Assembly: GCA_015065975.1 (NCBI GenBank)
Contig: SVPG01000022.1
Span: forward strand, 1-34,301
Origin: Oscillospiraceae bacterium
GTDB lineage: Bacteria > Bacillota > Clostridia > Oscillospirales > Acutalibacteraceae
DNA: 34,301 nt
Reading direction: 5' to 3'
Part shown: positions 1 to 9,722 of the stretch, in pieces
How the letters are laid out: the number at the start of each line of letters is the position of its first letter
Numbering within the stretch: position 1 is the first letter of the stretch
Notes under the pieces: model-generated
What the model was told of the DNA's origin: nothing
Seen by the model: the letters and a program-made list of their open reading frames with translations, nothing else
Databases searched by the model: none
Made by a program: the position numbers and the translations under genes

Positions 1-1
1 C

Positions 2-97
2 GTAAAGAAGTGCTATCTCAACGGCGCAGAGCTCGCTTCCAACGAGATCAAGGTTGCCGACCTCAAGGCAGAAAACGACATCCTCGTCGTCCTCTGA
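2..97 (+). CDS. C-terminal end of an unidentified protein (5' truncated by the window)
   Basis: An open frame runs from the window edge to a TGA at 95-97 and gives 31 residues ending in NDILVVL. Its GC-rich third positions and lack of stops suggest real coding sequence. A hairpin cluster and a strong terminator follow. There is too little protein to name a family. It points towards the origin, unlike its neighbours to the right. Confidence 0.5.
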   Translation, partial: VKKCYLNGAELASNEIKVADLKAENDILVVL

Positions 98-98
98 G

Positions 99-177
99 GT
101 GGCAGAGCCACTTTCGCTTCGAGCAGCGCAGCAGCAGAGCTGCACGGGTTTCGTGCCGCGCAGGCCTTTAGCGAAAG
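99..177. repeat. Hairpin cluster (possible dispersed repeat) after the truncated gene
   Basis: Several inverted repeats are nested here. GTGGC-aga-GCCAC occupies 99-111. CTTTCGCT at 111-118 pairs with AGCGAAAG at 170-177, and between these arms lie GCAGAGCTGC and GCACG-ggttt-CGTGC. The core GGCAGAGCC is the reverse complement of GGCTCTGCC in the hairpin cluster near 24435. This suggests a family of dispersed gene-end hairpin elements, although only these two copies are visible. Confidence 0.4.
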
Positions 178-212
178 GTCAATCTGCTCTGTAAACTAAT
201 TCGTTCGCATAT

Positions 213-242
213 AAACCCACCCGAAAATATTCGGGTGGGTTT
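213..242 (+). terminator. Intrinsic terminator, 12-bp perfect stem
   Basis: AAACCCACCCGA (213-224) and TCGGGTGGGTTT (231-242) form a perfect 12-bp stem around a 6-nt loop. The right arm runs into TTTTGTT. It ends transcription of the truncated plus-strand gene and could work in both directions. Confidence 0.85.
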
Positions 243-290
243 TGTTATATCATAACTAAATATGACATATAGTATAAAATTTCAGCAAAA

Positions 291-348
291 ACAAGACCCG
301 ACGCCTTATTTTAAGGTATCGGGTCTTTAATTTTATGGCAGGACTACT
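291..348 (-). terminator. Terminator plus remnant 3' gene end, first of two near-identical copies
   Basis: AAGACCCGA (293-301) pairs with TCGGGTCTT (319-327) and the inner part GCCTTA/TAAGGT extends the stem. On the minus strand it is followed by CTTGTTTTTG. The block 291-348 is nearly identical to 696-754, with one substitution and one indel. It includes the last codons of the lipoprotein gene found there: here the minus strand reads ...VVLP-stop with nothing coding upstream. The copy therefore looks like a relic of a duplicated lipoprotein gene, now serving as terminator for the gene at 377-631. Confidence 0.7.
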
Positions 349-376
349 TTTCCATCGATAGGCAAATAGCATACTC

Positions 377-631
377 TTATTCGTCAGATATTTTAATCTT
401 TGACAGAGCAATATACGTAATTATCGTAACCGCTGTACATATATAACCAACAATCAAGAATTGATCATAACTCATGTTTATATTTAAAAATTCAAGCTGA
501 TTTATAAAATTCCCGGGACCCACTATTTCTGCATATACACCGATTGCTCCAAGCACCAACGTTAACACAAAAGATATTATATTGACAACAAGCAGAAAAG
601 TTCCTAAAAACCTTTTAAAAGACTCTCTCAT
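377..631 (-). CDS. Small membrane protein of unknown function, two predicted helices
   Basis: 84 residues. Helix 1 covers about residues 9-34 and helix 2 about 58-76, with a polar stretch between them and a short charged tail ending KIKISDE. A good ribosome binding site (AGAGGGGG) lies about 8 nt before the ATG. The gene is AT-rich compared with the gyrase genes beside it, which may mean a different origin. It sits between the two copies of a repeated terminator. No family is recognised. No convincing promoter is visible in the ~65 bp upstream, so it may depend on read-through from the lipoprotein gene. Confidence 0.55.
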   Translation of the reverse strand: MRESFKRFLGTFLLVVNIISFVLTLVLGAIGVYAEIVGPGNFINQLEFLNINMSYDQFLIVGYICTAVTIITYIALSKIKISDE

Positions 632-695
632 CTAAAATTCCCCCTCTGATTTACTATATGATTCTCCGTCCGTACTAAAAACTTCGCCGTATTTT

Positions 696-733
696 ACAAG
701 ACCCGACGCCTTATTTTAAGGTATCGGGTCTTT
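696..733 (-). terminator. Intrinsic terminator of the lipoprotein/gyrase operon, second repeat copy
   Basis: The same hairpin as at 293-327 occurs here: AAGACCCGA at 698-706 pairs with TCGGGTCTT at 724-732. It lies directly after the lipoprotein stop codon on the minus strand. The U-tract on the minus strand is weaker than in the first copy (CTTGTAAAAT). Confidence 0.7.
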
Positions 734-738
734 GAATT

Positions 739-1545
739 TTACGGCAGGACTACTACCTGATTCTGTTTTTCCTTTTCGAGCTCGTACTCCTCTATCCAGT
801 TATCAAGGGGATAGGCGAGCATACTCGAATCATAGATTCTGTTGTTTGTAAAATAGAGCATACTTGCCTTTTCACGTGAGATAACGACACTGACCGAGCC
901 GTCGTCGAAGCAGATCATCGCGGCGGTATGCGTCTGCATACTGTTGGAGCCGTAATAGATGAATCCGCCGATCTCGTTGTTTCGCTTGACCTCGAAGCTC
1001 TGATAGCAGTCGAGCAGGCGGGTATAGTTGTCGGCAGACATCATCTTTCTCAGCTGGTCGTCATAGCTCTTCTCGATTATGCCCATATCATAAAGGCTGT
1101 AATTGAGATATTCGACATCGCCCTTATCGTATCTGCCCGTAATAAATCCGCCCTCGGCAAAACCCATGACTTCCATTTCGGTGTACATACTGCTGGTATA
1201 GATAACGTCCATAAAGGTTTCGCTCTCGTCCATCAGGAACTGGATATAGGCACCGAAACCGTCGGGCACATAATATCTCGCCTCGGTCTTTTCGTTGTTG
1301 ACAAACTCGGCCTTCTCGTTTATGAGCTGACCTGCGATATTGCCGTTATAGACCGTGAGCGTAAAGGTTATGCCGTCACGCGAATATTCCGTTATATCGA
1401 GAACTCCGCGGTTATAGGTGGCGTCGCCCGTGCGGTTCCACTCACCCTCCCACACATCTCCGGCACAGCCGGTCATCGGAAGGAGGGTAAGCATTACAAG
1501 CACAGCGAGTACGAGCGATGTTATCTTACTGCGAATCGCTCTCAT
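739..1545 (-). CDS. Predicted lipoprotein of unknown function
   Basis: 268 residues from the chosen ATG at 1545 (MMRAIRSK...). That start has GAGGAG 7 nt upstream; the longer frame to 1572 has no better site. The N-terminus is a signal peptide with a lipobox ending LPMTGC, so the protein is probably lipid-anchored outside the cytoplasmic membrane. The mature part is mixed alpha/beta with many acidic and aromatic residues, and no family is recognised. The start overlaps the last 20 nt of gyrA, so the gene is probably co-transcribed and translationally coupled with gyrA. Its last codons and terminator are duplicated at 291-348. Confidence 0.75.
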   Translation of the reverse strand: MRAIRSKITSLVLAVLVMLTLLPMTGCAGDVWEGEWNRTGDATYNRGVLDITEYSRDGITFTLTVYNGNIAGQLINEKAEFVNNEKTEARYYVPDGFGAYIQFLMDESETFMDVIYTSSMYTEMEVMGFAEGGFITGRYDKGDVEYLNYSLYDMGIIEKSYDDQLRKMMSADNYTRLLDCYQSFEVKRNNEIGGFIYYGSNSMQTHTAAMICFDDGSVSVVISREKASMLYFTNNRIYDSSMLAYPLDNWIEEYELEKEKQNQVVVLP

Positions 1546-4099
1546 CATCGGCAGTCTCCTCGACAATTTCATTTTCCGCAGCCAGCTCTTCCTCGGTCAG
1601 CGGCTCGTCGTCCTCAAGATCCTCTTCTGTCTGCTCGGGCAGTCCCTCGGAAACAGCGTCGGGATCGTGCTTGAGTCTTGCGATGGCAACGATCTTGTTG
1701 CCGTCGGCAATTCTCATAACGCGAACGCCCTTTGAAGGTCTTGCACATTCGCGAATCTCGGAAGAAGCTATTCTTATAACAACACCTGCGTCGTTGATGA
1801 TAATGATATCGTCGTCGTCATCGACAACGCGAATTGCGGCGACATCGCCGATCCTGTTTCTGTAGTTGGTGATACCCTTACCGCCTCTGCTCTGCAGACG
1901 GTAGTTGTCGATGGGGGAGAGACGACCGTAGCCGTTGTGAGAAATGGTGAGCACCTTGCCGCCCTCGCGCAGTACCGACATTCCTACGACCGAATCGCCC
2001 TCGGTCAGTCTGATACCGTGAACGCCTGCTGCGGTTCTGCCCATAACTCTGACATCGGTCTCCTTGAATCTTATCGCCATACCCTTGACGGTTGCGATGA
2101 TAAGCTCCTTTGTGCCGTCGGTCAGTCTTGTGCGGACAAGCTCGTCACCCTCCTTGAGTGTCAGAGCGATAACGCCCCTCTTGCGGACGTTGTCGAATGC
2201 GCTCAGCTCGGTTCTCTTTATGATACCGTCCTTTGTGACCATAACGAAATACATCTCATTGTTATAGTCCCTGAGCACCTTTATCATACTGGTTATCTTC
2301 TCATCGGGCATAAGCGGGAGAAGGTTTACGATATTCATACCCTTCGAGGTTCTCGAACCCTCGGGAATCTCATAGCCCTTGAGCTTATATACACGACCGA
2401 GGTTGGAGAAGAACATGACGTAATCGTGCGTACAGCCGATAAGCATTTCGATGGGAACGTCCTCTTCTCTTGTGGTCATACCCGAAACGCCTCTGCCGCC
2501 TCTGTGCTGGGTCTGATAGTTGTCGGGCTTCTGACGCTTGATGTAACCGAACTCGGTAAGAGTGATTACACATTCCTCCTCGGGAATGAGGTCCTCAACG
2601 TCCATCTCGCCCGAGATTATCTCGATCTGAGTGCGTCTTTCGTTGCCGTACTTTCTGACTATCTCACCGAGCTCATCCTTGATGATATCCTTTCTTCTCT
2701 CTTCTCTTGCAAGGATATCCTCACAGTCGGCGATCTTCTCGATGAGGGAAGCGAGCTCCTCCTCGATCTTGTCGCGCTCCATACCGGAGAGCTGACCGAG
2801 TCTCATCTGGACGATAGCTGTCGCCTGTATCTCGTCGAGCTCAAAGCGTGCCATAAGACGCTCCTTACTCTCCTGGATACCCTTCGACGATCTGATTATC
2901 GAGATAATCTCGTCGATATTGTCTATTGCGACCTTGAGACCTTCGAGAATATGCTCGCGCTCCTTGGTCTTTCTGAGAATATATACGGTTCTTCTGTAAA
3001 TTATCTCGAGCTGATGGTCAATGTAATGCTCGAGCATCTGCTTGAGACTGAGCTGTTTGGGCTCGCCGTTTACGATAGCAACCGAAATCACGCCGAAGGT
3101 CGACTGCATGCTTGTAAACTTGAAGAGATTGTTGAGCACGACATTGGGAACGGCATCACGCTTGAGATCGATGGTGATGTGCATACCCTGACGGTCGGAG
3201 TGGTCCTCGATGTTGGAAATTCCCTCGAGTCTCTTCTCCTTGACCATATCGGCGATATTCTTGACAAGCACAGCCTTGTTGACCTGATAGGGAAGCTCGG
3301 TGACAACGATCTGATTGTGACCCTTTGCGGTTTCCACGATCTCAGCCTTTGCGCGCACGGTCAGCTTGCCTCTGCCTGTTGCATAAGCTGCTCTGATACC
3401 TGCACGACCCATGATTATGCCTGCTGTCGGGAAGTCCGGTCCCTTGATATATTCCATCAGCTCGTCGAGAGTTGCATCGGGATTATCGAGAAGATAGCAT
3501 ACAGCACCGCCGACCTCGGAGAGGTTGTGAGGCGGGATATTTGTTGTCATACCGACAGCAATACCCATCGAACCGTTGACGAGGAGATTTGGGAATCTTG
3601 CGGGAAGAACCGCAGGCTCCTTTCTCGAATCGTCGAAGTTGGGAACGTAATCTATCGTTTCCTTTTCGATATCGGTAAGCATCTCAGTGCTTATCTTGCT
3701 CATTCTTGCCTCGGTATAACGGTATGCAGCAGGGGGGTCGCCGTCAACCGAACCGAAGTTACCGTGACCGTCAACGAGCATCTCTCTCATGGAGAAATCC
3801 TGTGCCAGTCTTACAAGAGCGTCATAAACCGATGCGTCACCGTGCGGATGGTAACGACCAAGCACGTTACCGACCGTGGTAGCGCACTTCTTGTAGGGCT
3901 TATCGGGAGTAATGCCGTCCTCATACATAGCATAGAGTATGCGTCTGTGAACAGGCTTGAGACCGTCCCTTACATCGGGCAGAGCTCGCGAAATGATAAC
4001 CGACATCGAATAATCGAGGAAGGATTTTTTCATCTCCTTCTCGATATCGACTTCAATTATCTTCTGAGGGATATTTTCCCAGCTTACTGATTGTGACAT
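1526..4099 (-). CDS. gyrA: DNA gyrase subunit A
   Basis: 857 residues. GyrA cleaves and rejoins DNA in the A2B2 gyrase that introduces negative supercoils. The sequence shows the winged-helix/tower region with the motif YHPHGD at about 83-88, the catalytic tyrosine Y128 in [10 protein letters not shown], and the GyrA box QHRGGRG at 531-537 that starts the DNA-wrapping beta-pinwheel. The tail is very acidic (DDEPLTEEE... to DDESDSQ), a feature known to modulate wrapping in other gyrases. At the position of E. coli S83 there is alanine (A89), and D87 is kept as D93. AAAGGA precedes the ATG. Downstream it overlaps the lipoprotein start by 20 nt. Confidence 0.97.
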   Translation of the reverse strand: MSQSVSWENIPQKIIEVDIEKEMKKSFLDYSMSVIISRALPDVRDGLKPVHRRILYAMYEDGITPDKPYKKCATTVGNVLGRYHPHGDASVYDALVRLAQDFSMREMLVDGHGNFGSVDGDPPAAYRYTEARMSKISTEMLTDIEKETIDYVPNFDDSRKEPAVLPARFPNLLVNGSMGIAVGMTTNIPPHNLSEVGGAVCYLLDNPDATLDELMEYIKGPDFPTAGIIMGRAGIRAAYATGRGKLTVRAKAEIVETAKGHNQIVVTELPYQVNKAVLVKNIADMVKEKRLEGISNIEDHSDRQGMHITIDLKRDAVPNVVLNNLFKFTSMQSTFGVISVAIVNGEPKQLSLKQMLEHYIDHQLEIIYRRTVYILRKTKEREHILEGLKVAIDNIDEIISIIRSSKGIQESKERLMARFELDEIQATAIVQMRLGQLSGMERDKIEEELASLIEKIADCEDILAREERRKDIIKDELGEIVRKYGNERRTQIEIISGEMDVEDLIPEEECVITLTEFGYIKRQKPDNYQTQHRGGRGVSGMTTREEDVPIEMLIGCTHDYVMFFSNLGRVYKLKGYEIPEGSRTSKGMNIVNLLPLMPDEKITSMIKVLRDYNNEMYFVMVTKDGIIKRTELSAFDNVRKRGVIALTLKEGDELVRTRLTDGTKELIIATVKGMAIRFKETDVRVMGRTAAGVHGIRLTEGDSVVGMSVLREGGKVLTISHNGYGRLSPIDNYRLQSRGGKGITNYRNRIGDVAAIRVVDDDDDIIIINDAGVVIRIASSEIRECARPSKGVRVMRIADGNKIVAIARLKHDPDAVSEGLPEQTEEDLEDDEPLTEEELAAENEIVEETADDESDSQ

Positions 4100-4143
4100 A
4101 AAAAGTCAATTCCTTTCACAGCAAAATGCTGTTAATCTCTTTT

Positions 4144-4689
4144 TCAGACAGTGACGATTTCGTTCCCCGTCTTTTCGGCGATGAATTTTCCGAACTCGGA
4201 AACCTCACCGAATGTAAATCCGTTTTTGTCCACAACAAAACCTGTATCCTCGCTGCACCATACAACAAAATGGTCAGACGATTCGCTAACATTCCTGACC
4301 GAGGAATATTCAACAACGCTGTGTTTGTTATCGACAACGATCGTGAAATTATCGTCGGCAAAACCGTAATTGAGCTGTGTGCCGAGGTCTTTTGCCGATT
4401 CGACCGATTTTTTGATAACAAGATTCTTCATGGCGTTTATTATCTTTTCTCTGAGAAGAAAAACAGCGATCGCGCCGGCAATGAACAATATTCTGAATAT
4501 CCACGAAACGGTCGTTACCGATGAACCGAACATCAATACTGCAAATATCACAAAAACGAAGGAAATGAGCATAAGCTCCGTCCCGAGCTTTTTTTCAAGA
4601 AACAGCTTGAATTTCGAATCGATAAACGCTTTATATTCCTTTTCGGAAAAGGTCGTTTCGGCAGAAAAATTATTAACTATCTGTCTCAT
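4144..4689 (-). CDS. YcxB-like membrane protein
   Basis: 181 residues. An N-terminal ~38-residue soluble part is followed by two helices at about 39-57 and 63-79, joined by a short turn. A ~100-residue C-terminal domain rich in beta-strand patterns follows (FTIVVDNKHSVVEYSSV ... HFVVWCSEDTGFVV). This layout matches YcxB-type proteins, where the C-terminal part resembles a PH-like fold. The assignment rests on architecture only. The ribosome binding site AAGGAG is 8 nt before the ATG. The gene sits between gyrB (14-nt gap) and gyrA and is probably in their operon. Its role is unknown. Confidence 0.65.
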   Translation of the reverse strand: MRQIVNNFSAETTFSEKEYKAFIDSKFKLFLEKKLGTELMLISFVFVIFAVLMFGSSVTTVSWIFRILFIAGAIAVFLLREKIINAMKNLVIKKSVESAKDLGTQLNYGFADDNFTIVVDNKHSVVEYSSVRNVSESSDHFVVWCSEDTGFVVDKNGFTFGEVSEFGKFIAEKTGNEIVTV

Positions 4690-4703
4690 AATTCTGCTCC
4701 TTA

Positions 4704-6785
<2,082 letters not shown>

Positions 6786-6789
6786 TCAG

Positions 6790-7056
6790 TTATTTATACT
6801 GACTGTACGTTCCGGCGCGTTTTTTCAAGGTTGCCGCCGATATCTGAGAAAGATAAACCTTTGTCTCACAATTTTCATTGCAGCAAAGAATAAAGCTTTT
6901 GGGCAGTTCATAGGAAACCGCTTCGACCTGCTTTTTCTTTTCCGCATCGCTTAAAAAATCTCTCGTTTTCTTTGAAACCGTCGTGTTGTCGAGATCGAAT
7001 ATCCCGATGATGTCATCGGTCGAAACAACGGTATCCTGTCCGAGATGGATATACAT
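6790..7056 (-). CDS. remB: Extracellular matrix regulator RemB (DUF370 family)
   Basis: 88 residues starting MYIHLGQDTVVSTDDIIGIF and containing DNTTVSKKTRDFL, which is the typical DUF370 N-terminal block. In Bacillus the homologue YaaB/RemB lies between recF and gyrB, as here. The family includes RemA, a DNA-binding regulator of matrix genes; RemB has a related but less defined role. The C-terminal half (ELPKSFILCCNENCETKVYLSQIS) matches the RemB-length variant rather than the shorter RemA. It lies 13 nt downstream of recF. The function in this organism is inferred from family and location. Confidence 0.85.
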   Translation of the reverse strand: MYIHLGQDTVVSTDDIIGIFDLDNTTVSKKTRDFLSDAEKKKQVEAVSYELPKSFILCCNENCETKVYLSQISAATLKKRAGTYSQYK

Positions 7057-7069
7057 ATAAATTCCGCCT

Positions 7070-8176
7070 TCAGTTTTTGTCGGTCCGGGTTATGACCCCG
7101 CCGCAAACGTCGAATATACTTCCCTTGTCGAGCAGACGCAGCGAACCGGGATCGCAGCAGGTTATGAACACCTGCCAGCCCTCAAGACGGTTGAGCAGAT
7201 AATCCTGACGCAGCTGGTCAAGCTCGCTCATAACGTCGTCGAGCAGAGCAACGGGCTGTTCACCCGTCAGCACGGCGAGCTGATCGGCTTCGGCAAGCTT
7301 GAGCGCAAGCACCGCCGATCTCTTCTGACCCTGCGAGCCGTATATTCTCGCCTGATTTCCTCCGAGCAGTATGAGAAGATCGTCTCTGTGCGGTCCGTGC
7401 TGGGTGAAGCCTGCGCGCACATCGCTCGATATACTGTCCCGAAGACACTGAAGATATTTTGCTTCAAGGTCGTCACAGCCGAGGTCGGACGAAAACGAAC
7501 ATTCATATTCGAGCGACAGCGGCTCCCTTCCCGACGATATTCCTTCATAGAACCTTTCGGCGGAAGGGGAGAGGTTCTTTATAAAAGCCAGCCTCTTTTT
7601 GACAATCTGCGAGCCGAGAACCGATATCTGAGTATCCCAGACATCGATGGTCGCCCTCGCCGACTGACTCATCTCATATTTTTTAAGAAGGGCGTTTCTC
7701 TGAGCCAGTGCCGTGTTGTATTTTACAAGCAATGACGCAAACTGCGGAAACGCCTGGCTGATAGCTGCGTCGAGGAATTTTCTTCGCTCCGATGCGCTGC
7801 CCGAGACGAGCATCATCTTATCGGGCGAGAAAACAACCGCGCAGAATCTTCCTATAAGCGACGACGCAGCAGCCTGTTTCACGTCGTTTATCGTGGTATC
7901 TCTCGAATCCTTTGTCACGGTCATTCTTGCCGTCTGATCCCTTCCCTGGGCGTAAAAATCCATTTTAAGGCGGGAAAACTCCTTCCCGTGTCTTATCATC
8001 TGAATGTTTCTCGCGCCGCGGAAAGACCGAGTTCCCGTAAAAAGACCGATAGCCTCGAGTATGTTTGTCTTGCCCTGTCCGTTTTCACCGCTTATGATGT
8101 TTATTCCGTCACAGGCGCAAAGCTCCTGAGCCTCTATATTTCGAAAATCGAAAAGCTCAATCCTCTTCACCGTCAT
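7070..8176 (-). CDS. recF: DNA replication and repair protein RecF
   Basis: 368 residues from the ATG at 8176 (MTVKRIELFDFRNIE). GGAGG lies 9 nt upstream, and this start matches the family N-terminus; the frame runs 13 codons further upstream but without support. RecF is an SMC/ABC-like ATPase that helps load RecA at single-strand gaps. Walker A is GENGQGKT (30-37), the ABC signature region is IYGSQGQKRS, and Walker B is PVALLDDVMSELD near the C-terminus. The first 20 nt overlap the end of yaaA. It belongs to the dnaA-dnaN-yaaA-recF cluster. Confidence 0.95.
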   Translation of the reverse strand: MTVKRIELFDFRNIEAQELCACDGINIISGENGQGKTNILEAIGLFTGTRSFRGARNIQMIRHGKEFSRLKMDFYAQGRDQTARMTVTKDSRDTTINDVKQAAASSLIGRFCAVVFSPDKMMLVSGSASERRKFLDAAISQAFPQFASLLVKYNTALAQRNALLKKYEMSQSARATIDVWDTQISVLGSQIVKKRLAFIKNLSPSAERFYEGISSGREPLSLEYECSFSSDLGCDDLEAKYLQCLRDSISSDVRAGFTQHGPHRDDLLILLGGNQARIYGSQGQKRSAVLALKLAEADQLAVLTGEQPVALLDDVMSELDQLRQDYLLNRLEGWQVFITCCDPGSLRLLDKGSIFDVCGGVITRTDKN

Positions 8177-8384
8177 CGGCGCATACCTCCAGTACAATGC
8201 CGCAGGCATCAACAATATCGCCGGGACGAAGCTTTTTTCCTCTCATCGTGCAGAGCTCACCGTTGACCTTGACCATCGAGGACTGAACCATTCTTTTTGC
8301 GTCGCTTCCGTCAAGGGTTATGCCCGAAAACTTGAGAAAGGAATCAAGCTTTATATATTCCGTACTGATTGCAATTTTTTTCAA
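8157..8384 (-). CDS. yaaA: S4-domain RNA-binding protein YaaA/RlbA
   Basis: 75 residues, the usual size for this small S4-like protein found between dnaN and recF in Firmicutes. The S4 fold shows as LDSFLKFSGITLDGSDAKRMV...VKVNGELCTMRGKKLRPGD. In Bacillus the homologue is linked to large ribosomal subunit assembly. One base separates its start from the dnaN stop, and its end overlaps recF by 20 nt, so translational coupling is likely. Confidence 0.9.
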   Translation of the reverse strand: MKKIAISTEYIKLDSFLKFSGITLDGSDAKRMVQSSMVKVNGELCTMRGKKLRPGDIVDACGIVLEVCADDGEED

Positions 8385-8385
8385 A

Positions 8386-9483
8386 TTATCTTCTCCCTAT
8401 CGGCATAAGAATGAAGAGGAAGGAATCACCCTCGGGCGGAACGATCTGAACCGACTTGCACTTCTCTCTTATCTTTATCTTCATTTCATCGGTATCGACC
8501 GCTCTGAACGCGTCGAGCATATATTTGCTGTTGAAGCACATATCTATGCCGTCGCAGTTGCCCCTCGAATCGATAACGTCCTCCGCTCTGCCTATCGGAG
8601 TGTCACAACTGAATGTAATATTATCGCTGTTGAATACGCAGCGTACGGGAATCTTGAAGGTTTCCGTTATCATGAGAGCGATTCGCTCGGTACTTCTTAT
8701 GATGTCGGAGGTGTTGACCGTCACATCGAACATATACTCGCCCGCGATAGCGCTCTTGTAGTTTATGAACTCGCCCGAGAGCAGTCTCGAAATGACGCTG
8801 TATCCGCCGACGGAGAAAACGATGTTGTTTCTCGCGGCGTTTATATAGACGGTCTCGCTGTTGTCGTCGGTAAGTATCTTCTGAACCTCGGAGAGGGTCT
8901 TGCCCGGGACAATGAAGGAGCAGTCGTCGCCGTCGCTTATTTCTTCTTTTCTGATAGCAAGTCTGTATCCGTCGACCGTGACGACCCTGAGCACTCTGTC
9001 GGTAACCTCAAAGAGGGCACCGGTGCAGACGGGACGCTGGTCGTTTGTGCTGATTGCAAACGCTGTCTGGGATATCATCGACTTGAGCTTGCCCTGCTCG
9101 ATATCGAGCGAATGGTCGGAGGTGACGGTGGGCAGCTCGGGGAATTCCTCGGCAGAGGTTCCGATAAGCTTGTATTCGGAATAACCCGAACGGATATTTA
9201 CCATATACTTGTCGTCGCACTCGATCTCGACGGTATCGCCGGGGAGCTTCTTGACGATGTCGCACAGTCTTATCGGGATTATAGCCGAGCCTGTTTTTGT
9301 GACCTGAGCGGATATTATCTTGGTAATACCCATCTCGAGGTTATAACAGCAGATATATACGTCGTTGTTTCTTGCCTCGAAATATATATTGTTTATGACC
9401 ATGAGGGTCGACTTTGTAGCTGCAGCTCTGGAGACGGTGTTGAGGGTATCCATAAGCTCCTGCTGTGAGCATTTGAATTTCAT
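8386..9483 (-). CDS. dnaN: DNA polymerase III beta subunit (sliding clamp)
   Basis: 365 residues, the normal clamp length. The N-terminus MKFKCSQQELMDTLNTVSRA and the three repeated clamp domains fit DnaN, including ISTNDQRPVCTGALFEV in the middle domain. The C-terminus ends SFLFILMPIGRR, close to the family's usual LMPMRL-type ending. The clamp dimer encircles DNA and tethers the replicative polymerase. GGAG lies just upstream of the ATG. A 239-bp gap separates it from dnaA and holds a possible promoter and DnaA-box-like 9-mers. Confidence 0.97.
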   Translation of the reverse strand: MKFKCSQQELMDTLNTVSRAAATKSTLMVINNIYFEARNNDVYICCYNLEMGITKIISAQVTKTGSAIIPIRLCDIVKKLPGDTVEIECDDKYMVNIRSGYSEYKLIGTSAEEFPELPTVTSDHSLDIEQGKLKSMISQTAFAISTNDQRPVCTGALFEVTDRVLRVVTVDGYRLAIRKEEISDGDDCSFIVPGKTLSEVQKILTDDNSETVYINAARNNIVFSVGGYSVISRLLSGEFINYKSAIAGEYMFDVTVNTSDIIRSTERIALMITETFKIPVRCVFNSDNITFSCDTPIGRAEDVIDSRGNCDGIDMCFNSKYMLDAFRAVDTDEMKIKIREKCKSVQIVPPEGDSFLFILMPIGRR

Positions 9484-9722
9484 ATTCGATTCTCCAATTC
9501 TAAGACAATAGATAATAGTTAAGTGATAGTAGTAGTATTATAGGCGGTAGAAAGTGTTAAAAAGTCCATCAAACGGCTATGCTGTCGAAAAATGGGCGAT
9601 GTTGAAATAATTGACCCGAATGGGGATAAATTCTGAGTTTCAACATACACTGACAGGTTATTAACATCTTTCAAGGTCTTTCAACTGTTTATAAACGTAG
9701 ATTCGGTGGAAAAATATGTATT
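9484..9722. other. dnaA-dnaN intergenic region, candidate part of oriC
   Basis: This 239-bp gap has no gene. Three 9-mers differ by one base from the DnaA box TTATNCACA/TGTGNATAA: TGGGGATAA at 9621-9629, TTATTAACA at 9658-9666 and TGTTTATAA at 9686-9694. In many Firmicutes the active unwinding region lies between dnaA and dnaN. No perfect box is seen, so the assignment rests on location and degenerate motifs. Confidence 0.45.
9537..9565 (-). promoter_or_regulatory. Possible dnaN promoter
   Basis: On the minus strand a perfect TATAAT lies at 9542-9537, about 54 nt before the dnaN ATG. The -35 region 17 nt upstream reads ACTTTT, a poor match, so the promoter is either weak or activator-dependent. 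Confidence 0.4.

Noticed and set aside
1937-4090. 717-codon open frame antisense to gyrA
   Set aside because: It mirrors the gyrA codons almost exactly, has no ribosome binding site or recognisable domain, and gyrA itself is unmistakable. Long antisense frames are expected from this codon bias.
7875-7890. parS-like sequence TGTTTCACGTCGTTTA inside recF
   Set aside because: Only the left half matches; six of the last bases differ, so ParB binding is unlikely.
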